Assembly (NCBI GenBank): GCA_948099385.1
Contig: CANUEZ040000107.1
Coordinates: 1,550,001-1,614,000 of the forward strand
Reading direction: 5' to 3'
DNA length: 64,000 bases
From: Fasciola hepatica
Taxonomy: Eukaryota; Platyhelminthes; Trematoda; Plagiorchiida; Fasciolidae
This document shows, piece after piece, positions 53,407 to 64,000 of this stretch. Both the position numbers and the translations under genes were made by a program. The stretch's first letter is position 1. The number at the start of each line of letters is the position of its first letter. Below the pieces are notes generated by a model. It had not been told where the DNA came from. It searched no databases and saw nothing but the letters and a program-made list of their open reading frames with translations.

Positions 53407-54050
53407 TTAATCCGGGTTATGCAGGAACTGAATGGCTTTGTGGTCGGTGACATTAGTGAACTTCAGTCCTTCTAGGTGGTTGTGTAGTCGGCTTGCCGCC
53501 CAGAAAAAGGCCAAAGCTTCCTTCTGCGTCTGGGAATAACCCTGCTCTGCACTGCTGAGGGGACAGGAGATGCCGATGGTTTGAAATCCATCTAGTTTCG
53601 AGACTGCTCCTATCCCCACTTTGGGCGCTTCAGTGAGCAGCATGGTCCTTTGGATGGTGCAAATGGGGCTAGTATCGGTATGTCAGCGATATTTTGACTG
53701 AGACCGCGCAGTATCTCTTCTCACTGTTCGTTCCACGGCCACACATCGGACGACTGAGATAGAAACACTTGTTGGGCTTTTGTTGCAGAGTTTAGAATGA
53801 CCCTGGAGTAGCATTGCAGACACCCAGGAATTGATAGTAAGTGTGCCCGATTTTTCGGTGACTGGATGACGGTCAGGGGTTTGAAATGATCTGGAGCTGG
53901 TCTGTTTCCCGTTGCTTTGAAAGAGAAACCGAGGAAGTCTAACTCGTTGACACTGAACTTGCCCTCAGGGGCTTTGATCGATACTTTTCTTTCCACGAAC
54001 CTCTCCAGCAAATTTTGTATTCGGTGTTCATGTGCTCCCTTCGTTTATCC
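53407..54050 (-). pseudogene. Ty3/gypsy RT thumb and RNase H
   Basis: The frame 54011-53721 reads FSVNELDFLGFSFKATGNRP then SPKNRAHLLSIPGCLQCYSR, the RT thumb/connection. The frame 53643-53407 is RNase H with LTEAPKVGIGAVS (usually TDAS--GIGAVL), AEQGYSQTQKEALAFFWAAS and NVTDHKAIQFLHNP. The palm is absent, so the copy is 5'-truncated near 54050. The family resembles the gypsy at 28.9-32.2 kb. Confidence 0.8.
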
Positions 54051-54059
54051 GAAAATAAG

Positions 54060-54817
54060 CTCTTTACCTTGACATACCAACACCCCCTCGATATCACAGA
54101 TCACTTTGTCTATTACAGCCCGGAATATCCTTGACGTGTATATAAGGTTGTCTCGTTTTCTCCTTTTTCCATCGTTTGGGCTTGGTTTTACGTAGCACCT
54201 AGTAGTAATAGTTATTTACTCTGAAGCGTCAAATTGTCCGTGGCAATAACTGCGACGCACCGCTGTGTGTCCGTAATTTACTGCCGCGAACAATCAACAC
54301 AACCCCTTACTAGGAAATCTAGATCCATACCTGCCATAAATCACCCATTGTGAGCCAATCTATCAAATACTTAGCAATTGTTTGCTAAACCACCACTTTT
54401 AGTTATCGTTTCCTCCTTGGCTAAAACTCTAACCCCCCTTCGTCCATACAGTGAAACCACCTAGTCAACCCTGTGTGTAACCATCCAAGGTGACTTCCTA
54501 TAGAATTTCAGCTCTGTTCCATATGTAGGCTTTTCGCAGTCGCCAAATAATCAACAAAACTAGTTGATTATCCGAAGGCTACGGTCACAGTGCGCAATTC
54601 CAAAAGAAGCAGACCGGTCAGTAAGATTTTGCCACGCGTAGCCATACACCTCCCAGCCAATACGCCTTGCTCCGTCTCTTCAACGAACATCCATGATGAC
54701 GCAAATAGCAAGATTTACAGCCCCTTACAGCATATCAGCTCGCTCTAATCGCGAGTTGAATCACTTGACAGAGCCCCCAGAATTCTGACACCACCGGCTC
54801 AACTTTTCGAGCCCTCT
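54060..54817 (+). other. probable 5' untranslated region of CR1-like element
   Basis: No coding motif. A TATA-like GTATATAAGG lies at about 54137, and C/T-rich sequence leads to the ATG at 54818. Its placement before ORF1 suggests leader sequence, but the 5' end of the element could not be fixed. Confidence 0.3.
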
Positions 54818-56640
54818 ATGGCGACCACGGACTATAACTTAGTTGCCACGTGCAACGTTTTTGACAGCATATCTTCAGAGGTTTCGAAACGACTAGGAAA
54901 TTCTAACCACACCATTGCTTTTACCATTCGTGATAGGGCTCCACTCAACATAGTCTGCGGTACCTTGCTGAAGGCTGCTAACAAGGAACAGGTAAAATTC
55001 CATAGCAGCTGACTATGGAAACAAACGCAGCGAAGCCAATTCCCCCTGCTTTTCCAATTTTCGGACTCACTGACAGCCGTTGAGTTTATTCATAAAAAAC
55101 AGTTATTGCCATTAACTCGCCATACAAAACATTCGAACAGCATCTGACAAAACGCTACTACGATGAGGAGTGCTGAAAAAGTTGAAGTCTCGAATGTCCA
55201 GAGCAGGAATCCGCCAAAAATACACCTATCCCATGCATTACCCTGATCTACTTTATACAACCAACATCTATCAGCCAAAAGCTGTCTGATGTAGACCTTG
55301 ACGCAAAGCCTGGGCCGTCCTCAAATCCACCAGACTGCAAGCGCCCTGGACTCGTCGATAGTGTCACAGATGCCTGGGACTCGAATCCACCGAGTCCTGC
55401 CAGACAGCTTAGCTCTGTGCCTCAGAAAAAGCTACCCAAATCGCGTAGCCTCCCCAACCTAACAACCTTTCATCACTCTCCCAAGGCGACAAATAAATCA
55501 ACGTATGGTCGTTCTTGGCCACACCATATAGCCACGACTAAAACCCATTCGCCGGACCGCGCCATGCCACTGATAGGTCATTCTTGTTCAAATCAGGCCC
55601 GTCAGCCCTCAGGGCATACTCGCGCCAAGAAGTAGTGTACCTAAGGGCAAATTCTCGTCGGTGCAATCTGACTTACAGCCGTGGGCTGAAAGTCGGTAAC
55701 TATCTGTACTCAGCCACCAATGCAGAGTGTCGGTACCAACGGTAACCTATGGCCGCAAGTCCAGAGTTCGACAACCTATCCTCCATCCCTACTAAAGGCC
55801 TCAAAGTCTAGTTCATTAGGCAACGACCGCCTTATATCATCAGGCTTCGCTCCGAAGGTCCTGCAAAGATTAGAAGCGAACAGACACCCTAGCAGAATGT
55901 CACTAGTGCCAGTGTCTACAATTTCCGTTCCAAAAACAGATAGTTTATCAAACCGTAATTCCTCCCAGCGAAGTCCCAGTTCTACGCACATTTATACGGA
56001 CGATAATCGCAAACCACCTCACAGCTATTATTCAGCGCTGCATCTGCACGGCTCATCATTTCCTAAGTTTTCCGTGCCTCCACCTTTCATCCCGTTAGTT
56101 TCATTACCATACCAAAATTTTCGTCTCGCCAAACCACTGCCTATCCCACGTCAGTCTTTTTACCCGCAAGGTGCATCCACAAACCCCCTTCGAGTAGATT
56201 TTCCCCATTCAGTGGCATGCAATCCCACAATCTGTCCTCTCTTCTAGCCTTAATGAGACACTTCTCAATACCAGCACCCTGCCAGTCGTTTACACCTTAG
56301 ATAGCACACCGAACTCCGCAGGCCAACCACGCAACACTGCGTACTGCCACTACCTACTTCCAAAATGACTTCTACATACCCCCTACCAACAGCCAACTCC
56401 TATCCTTCCCCACCCGGGCAAGCAGTATCGACAGGCGGCGAAGCCACCCTACACTCTCCTAGACCCTGCCTTCTAAGGCCTGCTGTTACCGCACAACACC
56501 AGCCAATACCAAGGTTGTCACGTGGGAAAGCCAATATCTTCAATAACCCCGTAGTCTGTCACTGCACTGGAGCATCGAACGATCCCAACGAACCAAGACA
56601 AGTAGCAAGACTACTTCCTCAAAGGTCTTATCTTTGACCT
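54818..56640 (+). pseudogene. CR1-like element ORF1 remnant
   Basis: The first frame (54818-55012) reads DYNLVATCNVFDSISSEVSK then RLGNSNHTIAFTIRDRAPLN, which I associate from memory with ORF1 of CR1-type elements. Later frames (55417-55635, 55720-56247, 56365-56637) are rich in Pro, Ser and Thr and low in complexity, as ORF1 linkers often are. Stops and shifts interrupt it. ORF1 would bind element RNA. Identification is tentative; the main support is position, directly upstream of ORF2 on the same strand. Confidence 0.5.
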
Positions 56641-56869
56641 CGTAATAACCCAAAATTATTTAATTCTGGGTCGTCCTCGGCTGAGCCTCCTGAAGCAATC
56701 GCTGAGGCATCCAACGCTCACTTTTTTTCCTCTTTAGTAACAGCTCCAACTCACGCCCCTCCCCTTGCACTCTCTCCGACCAACAAGTCCCCCACGTTAC
56801 CTACTCCGAGCGCTCACTTCCACATTAATGGGTTATTCCTCATCTTATTTGACTCCCGGTCCATCTTAA

Positions 56870-59800
56870 ATAAGCTTCATCACTTAAAACTCCATGTCAT
56901 AACATCCATTCCCGGCATCATCCGCGTTACAGAAACCTGGCTCACCGAACACACTTCCGCAAGCGAAATTATGCTTGAAGGGTACGAGGTTTTTGGAGTA
57001 AATAGGATTGACAGACACTGAGATGGGTGCCTAGTGTACGTACAGCCTGCCCTTTCACTAACCCCCATTAGACATGCCACACTTGACTCGATTTCGGATT
57101 CTCTATGGCCCACCATTCGGTTCTTATTTGCAGTCACGCACCGTGGTTGTGCCTATCGCCCGCCCTCATCTACTACTGCGGACTAACCTCCTCTAATTGA
57201 AGCCTATGATTAACTTTCACAACTACCTTCGGCAGCGAACGTCATAGCCGGTGATTTTAAGTGGCCTAAGATATCCTGGACGAAAGTCACAGCTCCTCCC
57301 AACTTAATAGACTGTCTCCATACTCACACTGGGGGCCGGGAGCAACACGTTAAAACCACTAGTAGAAACGCCAACATCCCAGATCCTATATTCGTTCACA
57401 GCGTTTCCATCTTTTCGGCTTCCGTTCTGCATGAATTTACGGGTAGCGACCACAAGGTAGTGGCTTACCCATCGGACCATCTGATCCCAGTCAACAATTC
57501 CCTCCGTTTAAATTGGGACCCTGTGCCCAATTTCATCTCTAAACAAGATTGGAGCAGCTTTTTTCTGAGGCTGACTCCCAAAAGGCGGCTGATCACTTTT
57601 ACCTTTATATGGGAAACAGCCTATTAGAACTTAGCCCAATAGCCAAAGGTCCTCCCTTAGGAGGTCCAAACTTGCCTCCTTCCAACGAAAGTACCTCAAG
57701 ATGCAAAGACTTTATCTCCAAAACCGCGAATTTTCTCTTCTCATGAGACTAACACGTCTTACTGATATTATCCGCGATCTCAAGGAAAAACAGCTCCACT
57801 ACGAAGAAGCCAAAGCATTAATGTATCCCAATAAAGCATTGAAACTGCCACTCCTGCACAAATCTAGGACTTCGGCAACAGATATTACGATCCAATACAT
57901 TGCGTTACCGGCCGCCTCCCCTTCTGATATAGCTGAGGCCTTTAACCATAACTTCGCCAATTCCATGGCCCCCGCCTCAGACATAGCCCCCCCTCCTCAA
58001 TCGTCTTGCCATCACCCGCTGTTCTCTATCTACCACAGCCTTTGAAGTAAACGTTGTTTCCGGGTGTAACGACCGGTCGTGGAAAATCTCCCAAAAACCT
58101 TTGCAGTTCAGTGTTTTTCCTAACATCACTCACTTGCTTACACTATTGACGTGTCTTTACGAACTGGTTGTTTCTATGGATCAATTCTTGTTTGTTCGCG
58201 CCCAGAGCGCTACTTTGTCATATCCTTGTTCTGGACCTGCGTGACGCGCTTGCTCCCTGCTCGCACTCTGCAATCCGGTTTCTCGTTTGTTGAGTCCTTG
58301 CGATCTTATTAATGAGGTTTGTCTTTTTGGTGTCATTGTTCATTCAATAATCTAGTATCGTAGAATATCACGGATAATAGCCTTCTGATTTCGGGATCCG
58401 TTGCGAATTTGGCTACGAATTGCTAAAACGTGTGTTACACCGGGCTCATTTAACGCTGTTAAGCATCCGTCCATCCTGGACCAGATGGGTTACCCTCAGC
58501 TGCAATCAATAGTGGTGGATCGAAACTTCCACTTCCATTACTAAACTTATTCACCTTGTCACTCAAATCCAGCTTAATACCGTCGAAGTGGAAGCATTAA
58601 GCCATCATTCCACGACACAAAAAAGAACCTGTCCACGAACTCCCTAATTACCGTCCAAATAGTCACACCCCTATCATTTTCACAATAATGGAAATGATTA
58701 TCACAGATGGCTTCACTACCCATCTTCTCACTTCAAACCTTCTCAGCGATATGCAGCGCGGGTTTCCCAAATCGCGATCATGGACCACATGTCGGTTTGG
58801 TTTCCTCAACCTAGTCACTTAGCTGGTGAAAGCGGGCAGGTATTAGACATTGTCTACCCAGATCTGTCGAGGGCTTTCGACCGTGTTCCACACCCACATC
58901 TCATCGCCAAATTGTGCCCATTCGGCGTTGCTGACCAGCTGCTTTCTTAGCTCAAATCTTATCTCACTCATCGTTTTCAAGTGGTTTTCACCAAAGGACA
59001 TACTCCTAACCTGAAACCCGTTACAAGTGGCGTCATACTGGGCAGTGTAATGGGTCCGCTCCTATTTCTGATGTATATTAATGACCCAATGGATCTAGTA
59101 CACCACGGCGCGCCATTCTTGTTTGCAGATGATATAAAATAGTCTAATCTCTCAATTCTAACGATGCAGCCATTCCGCTGACCTATCTGCACTTGACCGC
59201 TGGCGTCACTCCTGGATGATGAGCTTTTCCACCGATAAGTGTGAGTTTCTAACCTACAAATCCCATTTTCCCCCCGGATCCTTAACTCTTAGGGGTCCAT
59301 AATAGCCAGTCGACCCACCATCCGTGATTTAGGCCTCAACCATTCCCCCTCCTCTAACTTTTCTGAGCACGCCGGCATCCAAGTGGCCAAGGCTAGGAGA
59401 GGTGCGGCACCCTCTCTTCCGCGCCTTTCGTCTCCGGGACAGTACCATCGGCATCTACAAACCCCGCATCAGGCCTCTGCTTGACTACCGTCCAATAATA
59501 TTTTCTAACATAAAGAAAATTTGGCTGAGTTGCGCCAGAAATCAAACAAGAGCTTTTTACCAAACAACTACTCGGTTGGTGTACGTCTTTAAGCTATGGA
59601 GAACGATGCCAACGCCTGAATCTTGACCCATTCTGGCTCCGCCGATCAAGACTAAACTTAGTCTCCTTGTATGACTCGCTCCATAACCGGTCTTTTTCAT
59701 ATAACCCAGTGAGATTCCGTTGTGAAACCTTTTACTCACTTCGGTGAAGCCCTTTACCGTCCCCTTTGGCATAGCTAAATCGGCCATACGGTCACAACTT

Positions 59801-59920
59801 TTCCTCCTTGACCATTCCTAAGTGTGGAACAAGTTGCCCGCCACCTTTCGAGCCTCAAAAACCAAGTCCCAGTTTCTGTCGGCACTGCCCTCATATCTCA
59901 GCGTCACCCGGGCACTCCAG
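56870..59920 (+). pseudogene. CR1/Jockey-type ORF2 (endonuclease-RT), split by solo LTR
   Basis: The endonuclease includes GIIRVTETWLTEHTSASEIM (the I-ETWL block), GYEVFGVNRIDR, VIAGDFKWPKISW (usually GDFN-P-I-W) and GSDHKVVAY (SDH). The linker follows (57701-58045: LTDIIRDLKEKQLHYEEAKA). An LTR insertion at 58064-58439 interrupts it. RT resumes with NAVKHPSILD, QRGFPKSRS in shifted form, then DLSRAFDRVPHPHLIAKL, TSGVILGSVMGPLLFLMYIN and FLFADDIK with the catalytic Asp-Asp intact. The C-terminus is WLRRSRLNLVSLYDSLHNRS then WNKLPATFRA. Many stops. The element is almost full length but dead. Confidence 0.82.
58064..58439. repeat. solo LTR with 5-bp target-site duplication
   Basis: 376 bp from TGTAACGACCGG to GTGTGTTACA, flanked by CCGGG at 58059-58063 and 58440-58444. 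It interrupts the CR1-like ORF2 between endonuclease and RT. It is the same family as 52322-52668 and probably 22970-23530. No internal coding region is left, so it is a solo LTR after LTR-LTR recombination. Confidence 0.92.
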
Positions 59921-60092
59921 TTTTATAGTATGAGCCTGGCAAAGGATATAGAGTAGGAGAGGGCCTCGACCTCTAAGACCAAATCCTTCGTCGGCCCTGC
60001 TCCCTCCAACTGAGGGCACAATAAGCGACAGACAGTTGCATCTATCTGACTGAGTTCTCAGCTTTTGACTAGCTATGGCCACTCCCGTATTG

Positions 60093-60110
60093 AATAAACG
60101 GGATTAAAAT
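60093..60110 (+). terminator. AATAAA and 3' end of CR1-like element
   Basis: AATAAACGGGATTAAAATG follows about 170 bp after the end of ORF2, as expected for the 3' end of a CR1-like element, which often ends in a short repeat and not in poly(A). No target-site duplication was identified. Confidence 0.45.
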
Positions 60111-62450
60111 GCCGTTGCTTTCATTCACTTCGCATTCACCTTCTTCCATGGTCTCTATCACTCTTATGCCTCGTCCTTAACTGGTTTCTATATGCATCCA
60201 TCAACGGTTATTCCACGGCAGGGGCACACTCTGACTGCTCTTTTTTATCTGCTCTACTTATCCAGTTCTCTCCTTACGTGCATTTCGCCCTTAACGTTGG
60301 TATACGCACCTGGATAACGCCGCTGATTGGTCGATTACCAACCGCTGGCCCCGTCCCATGAAACCCTCCGCAACCTGGCCATCTAATCGCGAACGTTATA
60401 TTTTATACTTTCATAGTTGAACTATGCCCCACATGCACAACCGCCAATGAATATTAGTGCCATTCCCAACGGTGCGGGGCCCTGCCAGGTCCACTGCCTC
60501 CGCCGGCGCACATCGAGCGTGCAGGTCGCCTGCAGCGATGTGCGAGCGCATCTAGGTTGTTGGATCACACCTACCGTGTTCACTTCGAAGCATTTTTCGG
60601 GTTGGGTGTCCAGCCCACGGCAAGTCCCACCCAGTAGCACCGGTGGCAGTTCGCACTCTCCAACCATCCTTGTTCGCCCACCTATCACTCTTGTCATGAC
60701 TCTTATCAATTCTATTTAGTCTTTTTTCCATGGTATGCACACCTACCCATTCTCTCCTTGCTCCTATTGACTCTCGCTGTGTCACCTCTCATTGCACGTC
60801 ACTATCGCCCTACCCAGTTCACCCTGCCGACGACCGCCAGTATTTCTTTCTTCACCCACGTCGACGTTACCGGCATGTAGTGTCTATTCATTTGGTATCA
60901 CCTTATGCCCATGAAGCTGACTGATGGCATTGTTACGCCTCACTGCCTACCCTTCTGTCAAACCCTCCCTCGTTCTCCCTTCTCATGCCTCATATCATTA
61001 CATACCAGTCCCACAAGCACCCATGACCAATCCCCATATTAGAACTGTATTTCCAAACTCTGCATCTCTCACAGCCACATTTATTGTCCAGTCACTATCA
61101 CTCCATTTTCCTTGCCCGACTCCGCGATTCCTTTGTGGATCCTTCCACTTGGCAGTGCTTCGATTAATATCCTCCAGTTGCATCCACTGGCACAATTGCT
61201 CGCAGGAACGCGGCTCCCAAATTCCATGTCCCCAATTCTGACGCGCATCCATTGTTCATGCTTTATGTTCGTCCACCGGTTTACCTGTCCCTGTGCTTCT
61301 TTCCTCCTAGCCTTCTTTGTGTTCCGCCCGCAATAGGATGATTTTACCGGCTATGTTTCGCCTGTCTTTTTCGGCCCGTCCTCCCATCTCCCGTTTCGTC
61401 TATCGAATGCTACAGGCATTTCCTGTATGCCTCTCAGACCGATCTTCTTTTTCACTTGCCACCCAATGTAAAATCATTATTTTGCTTATGGTTCTCACTC
61501 CCAGTCTCAGTCCGTTTGATCTGCCACTACCCGACCCCTCTGGTACCGCTTTTAATCCTTTCTCTACAACGCCGTTAACCGCCACAATTGATGCATTTTT
61601 CACTACGTACAGTTTCATTTCCCGGGCAACTTTCTTCAATTTGTATGCACCATCACTCTGCGCTGCTTAGCCATCTCCATCGCGATTATCTTCCGCTGAA
61701 TAATGTAAGCCCATTTATTATTGCTTCCCCATTACTAACCGACACCACATGTCTCACCTACGTCAATCAGATTATTAGATCCATTCCTACCTGTTATCTT
61801 TACACTTCCCTCCATATCCCCTTTTTTTGAACTGCTCCTCAGTCGTCATATCCGTGCTTCTGCATTCTCCGCTCTGTCTGTTGATTCACCTAGTTCACCT
61901 GTCATGAAGATAACTTACCACGATATTCCGAAGTTAATTCTACAACAGTTCGATCTAACCTTACCTGCCCCTCCTTGTAACTGAAAATTTCTTTCTAGGA
62001 CTCCATTGTTATTACTCCGGCTCCTCTTATACGTATATATATATATATATATACGTGTGTAAGGACGTGCGCAAAAATGTATATATGCATTCTCTCTGTA
62101 TCCTGCAGTTTCTCACTGACCATCTCTATTGCTATCATCCCGCTGACCGCCATGATATGCATCCATTCCTTCTGCATCAGTGCCTCACATCTACCGGGTC
62201 CAATTCTTAAGGACCATTTTTTCATCTGATCCACCCCCTACCTCTTACATTGCTCGCTCCTTGTTTCACAATGAGTTTTGTTCCCTCTTCGCCGGCCATC
62301 CATTGCAGAGTACCAATGCTTCATTGATATCTAGTCCTTCGCAGTGAATCTCACTTTTTCCTTCATCGTCTCCCACTACCGCGGTATTTCATGTCGATTG
62401 CTGGCCTTTCTCACGAATATCAACCATCTTTCAGATGTAAAGGATCAGAC
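60111..62450. other. C/T-rich region without recognisable genes
   Basis: Pyrimidines dominate the plus strand for 2.3 kb (repeated TCTCC, CCTTC and CATTC words). Frames of 60-117 codons occur on both strands but show only the biased composition. No domain, RNA gene or clear tandem unit was seen. Confidence 0.5.
62031..62056. repeat. (TA)n microsatellite with ACGT ends
   Basis: ACG(TA)nCGT, perfectly palindromic over about 26 bp. Confidence 0.9.
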
Positions 62451-62639
62451 TGCCACAAAAAAACGGTAATATCAGCTGAAACAGACGTTTTGTGGTGGAA
62501 TGAATTATATATCAAAGAAAATGAAAAAATCGGTTGGGTGTAACCAAAAGCAAAGATTATTATAAGATATTGTTTACATCATCAAATTTACACGGGTATA
62601 TAAGGCCTAGCGCAAATAAAATGCAGGCACCCATCTCAC

Positions 62640-64000
62640 TCACTATCCCCGTGAATGACCATGACGGTTGGCAATTCTGGTGCGTTTTTGAGATTGATGA
62701 AAGACTTCTGAGAAGATCTCGATGAATTCACAGCATATTTTTGAGAGTTCCAGCGTGGCACAAGTACCAGCCTTTACAATCATAATGCTCGCTCATGGAA
62801 ACAGACCAAAAAGAGTCGGCTAACAATAAGCGACGGAATGGCGTATTCTTTTGTGAAATACTGTTGTGTCCATCAGCGCCGAAAAGGTGTGGGTGGATCG
62901 AGGTTAGAATAATTGTATGCCAATTTTTAACTTCACTGAAGATGCAAAACCTGGAGTGTGGAACTTACATCAATATGGTCGCCAAAGGAACTGGATATCA
63001 TGTTGCGAAGTGGTGTGTGGTCCTTAGTCATAGGTTCCAAATAGGCAATCCTGGTTTATATGTGGCCAGCCGGGGGCCGACAGCGTTTCAAGAGTGTATG
63101 ATTTAATGGATACGTTCCACGATACAGATGAATTAGGAAATATACTAGTCGCACTTTCAATAGGCGTCTGAACAGCATGGACTTTCGGTCTATACGTGGT
63201 CGTCACAGTCATAAGGTACGTGGTAACATAATAAAGGTAAAAGACTTACTGGACGGTAAGGGAATTAGCCAGATAATATACGAGGAGAATATAGTTAAGT
63301 TCCTTTTCTTCATAACCGGCGAGATGGTTCCGGTTGCTCGCAGACGCAGCCAGGTGATTCTATCTGAAGCTACCCATCAAAAGAACTGCGGATGTTGTGT
63401 ATTGTAGCACGCTATGATAGTGGATGAAACAGGTTTGGGTCGTAGTATTCTGTATGCTCTGCTGCCCAATGAAAGTAGTGCGAGCCAAAGACAGGCCCTG
63501 GGTTTGCCGCATGAATACGTACCGGCAACTAGGGAAAGTAAAACAATAGTGGTAGATCGGAGTCTGGCTCCGTTAAACGGGTTCAAGACTCACTATCCTG
63601 AAGCCCAGGTAGTGTTCTGCGAATTTCATCTGTTGCGAGATATGCGAAAACGGTGCAACCATCTAGTTGGAGCGATAACGCTAGAAAAAGACCGTGTTTT
63701 CCAGTGGATGCTGAACGTGGTGTTCGCAAACAGGGAGTCTGCTTTCGAACGATTTCTTGCTGCTTTTCAGGTCAGCAGCTCCGAGGCAACGGGTTACTTA
63801 GTAAGAACGTGGATGCCGTTCAGGGATTTCTGGGCGGGATACAAAGTAAGGCAAATATTAACTTTGGGCAATTTACCAGCCATCAAGGTAGAAACCAAAA
63901 ATAGGCATCTTAAGACAAGACTTCTACCTAGGTCAACCTGATTCCAGGTTATGGAAAGGATTAAGAAGCCGGTGGCACCTTTGAGAGAAGTTTCGCAGGG
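62640..64000 (+). pseudogene. MULE/ZSWIM-type transposase, runs off window end
   Basis: N-terminal frames (62640-63106) contain DGWQFWCVFEIDERL and MVAKGTGYHVAKWCVVLSH, like the FAR1-type zinc-binding region before MULE transposases. 63177-63407 gives DGKGISQIIYEEN then FLFFITGEMVPVARRRSQVI. The first catalytic Asp (usually in IDATY/H) is Glu in LSEATH, and a TAG follows CCVL at 63405. The frame 63414-63941 holds MIVDETGLGRSILYALLPNE, TIVVDRSLAPLNGF with the second Asp, and AQVVFCEFHLLRDMRKR, the C-FH motif. The stop, the Asp loss and a frameshift near 63500 mark it as inactive. The 3' part lies beyond the window. Confidence 0.82.

Noticed and set aside
60422..61670. Frames of 95-117 codons in the C/T-rich region as genes
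   Set aside because: They occur on both strands with composition-driven residues (Ser, Pro, Leu, His) and no domain; biased base content explains long open frames.

Overview
The window reads as a repeat-dense piece of an animal nuclear genome, most likely a flatworm (cestode or trematode). The evidence is the set of mobile elements: Ty3/gypsy and BEL/Pao LTR retrotransposons, CR1/Jockey-type non-LTR elements and a MULE-type transposase. A 47-nt intron with clear splice signals also fits flatworms. I see no bacterial gene organisation, no rRNA or tRNA gene and no confident host gene. Almost every coding stretch is a decayed element with stops, frameshifts or lost catalytic residues. Family calls come from recalled protein motifs, not from a search.

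Layout. Positions 1-7155 and 13803-20957 are near-identical arms of a giant inverted repeat (paired positions sum to 20958). Each arm carries a decayed gypsy gag-pol and the 3' end of a BEL/Pao element on the opposite strand. The 6.6-kb spacer holds an internally deleted gypsy element between 366-bp LTRs, a solo LTR-like repeat and two non-LTR reverse-transcriptase pieces. From 20957 to about 26.6 kb the BEL/Pao element continues on the minus strand (IN, RH, RT, PR and gag, then an LTR-like repeat). Next come a CR1-like relic (27.1-28.8 kb, minus), a gypsy element with both LTRs recognisable (28.95-32.25 kb, plus) and another CR1-like RT (about 33.25-35.6 kb, plus).

The youngest and most interesting part is 37.2-41.7 kb. 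It is a tandem LTR-gag-LTR-gag-LTR array of a gag-only LTR retrotransposon with unit length 1664 bp. It has two nearly identical 453-codon gag frames, a tRNA-His-like primer binding site, a polypurine tract and a target-site duplication. The array sits in one copy of a ~445-bp direct duplication; the other copy, next to it, is an empty site. Immediately downstream is a second, smaller inverted duplication (41664-42371 / 43899-44606) whose arms carry an intron-containing coding fragment of unknown identity.

The rest holds a gypsy relic split by a (TA)n tract (44.7-46.8 kb), a CR1-like RT that is almost intact (49.8-51.1 kb, minus), and a gypsy relic (51.7-54.05 kb, minus) interrupted by an LTR. 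A nearly full-length CR1-like element follows (54.8-60.1 kb, plus), its ORF2 split by a solo LTR flanked by a perfect CCGGG duplication. After 2.3 kb of C/T-rich noncoding DNA the window ends inside a MULE-type transposase pseudogene. The large near-perfect inverted and direct duplications may be real recent rearrangements or assembly artefacts; the sequence alone cannot decide.
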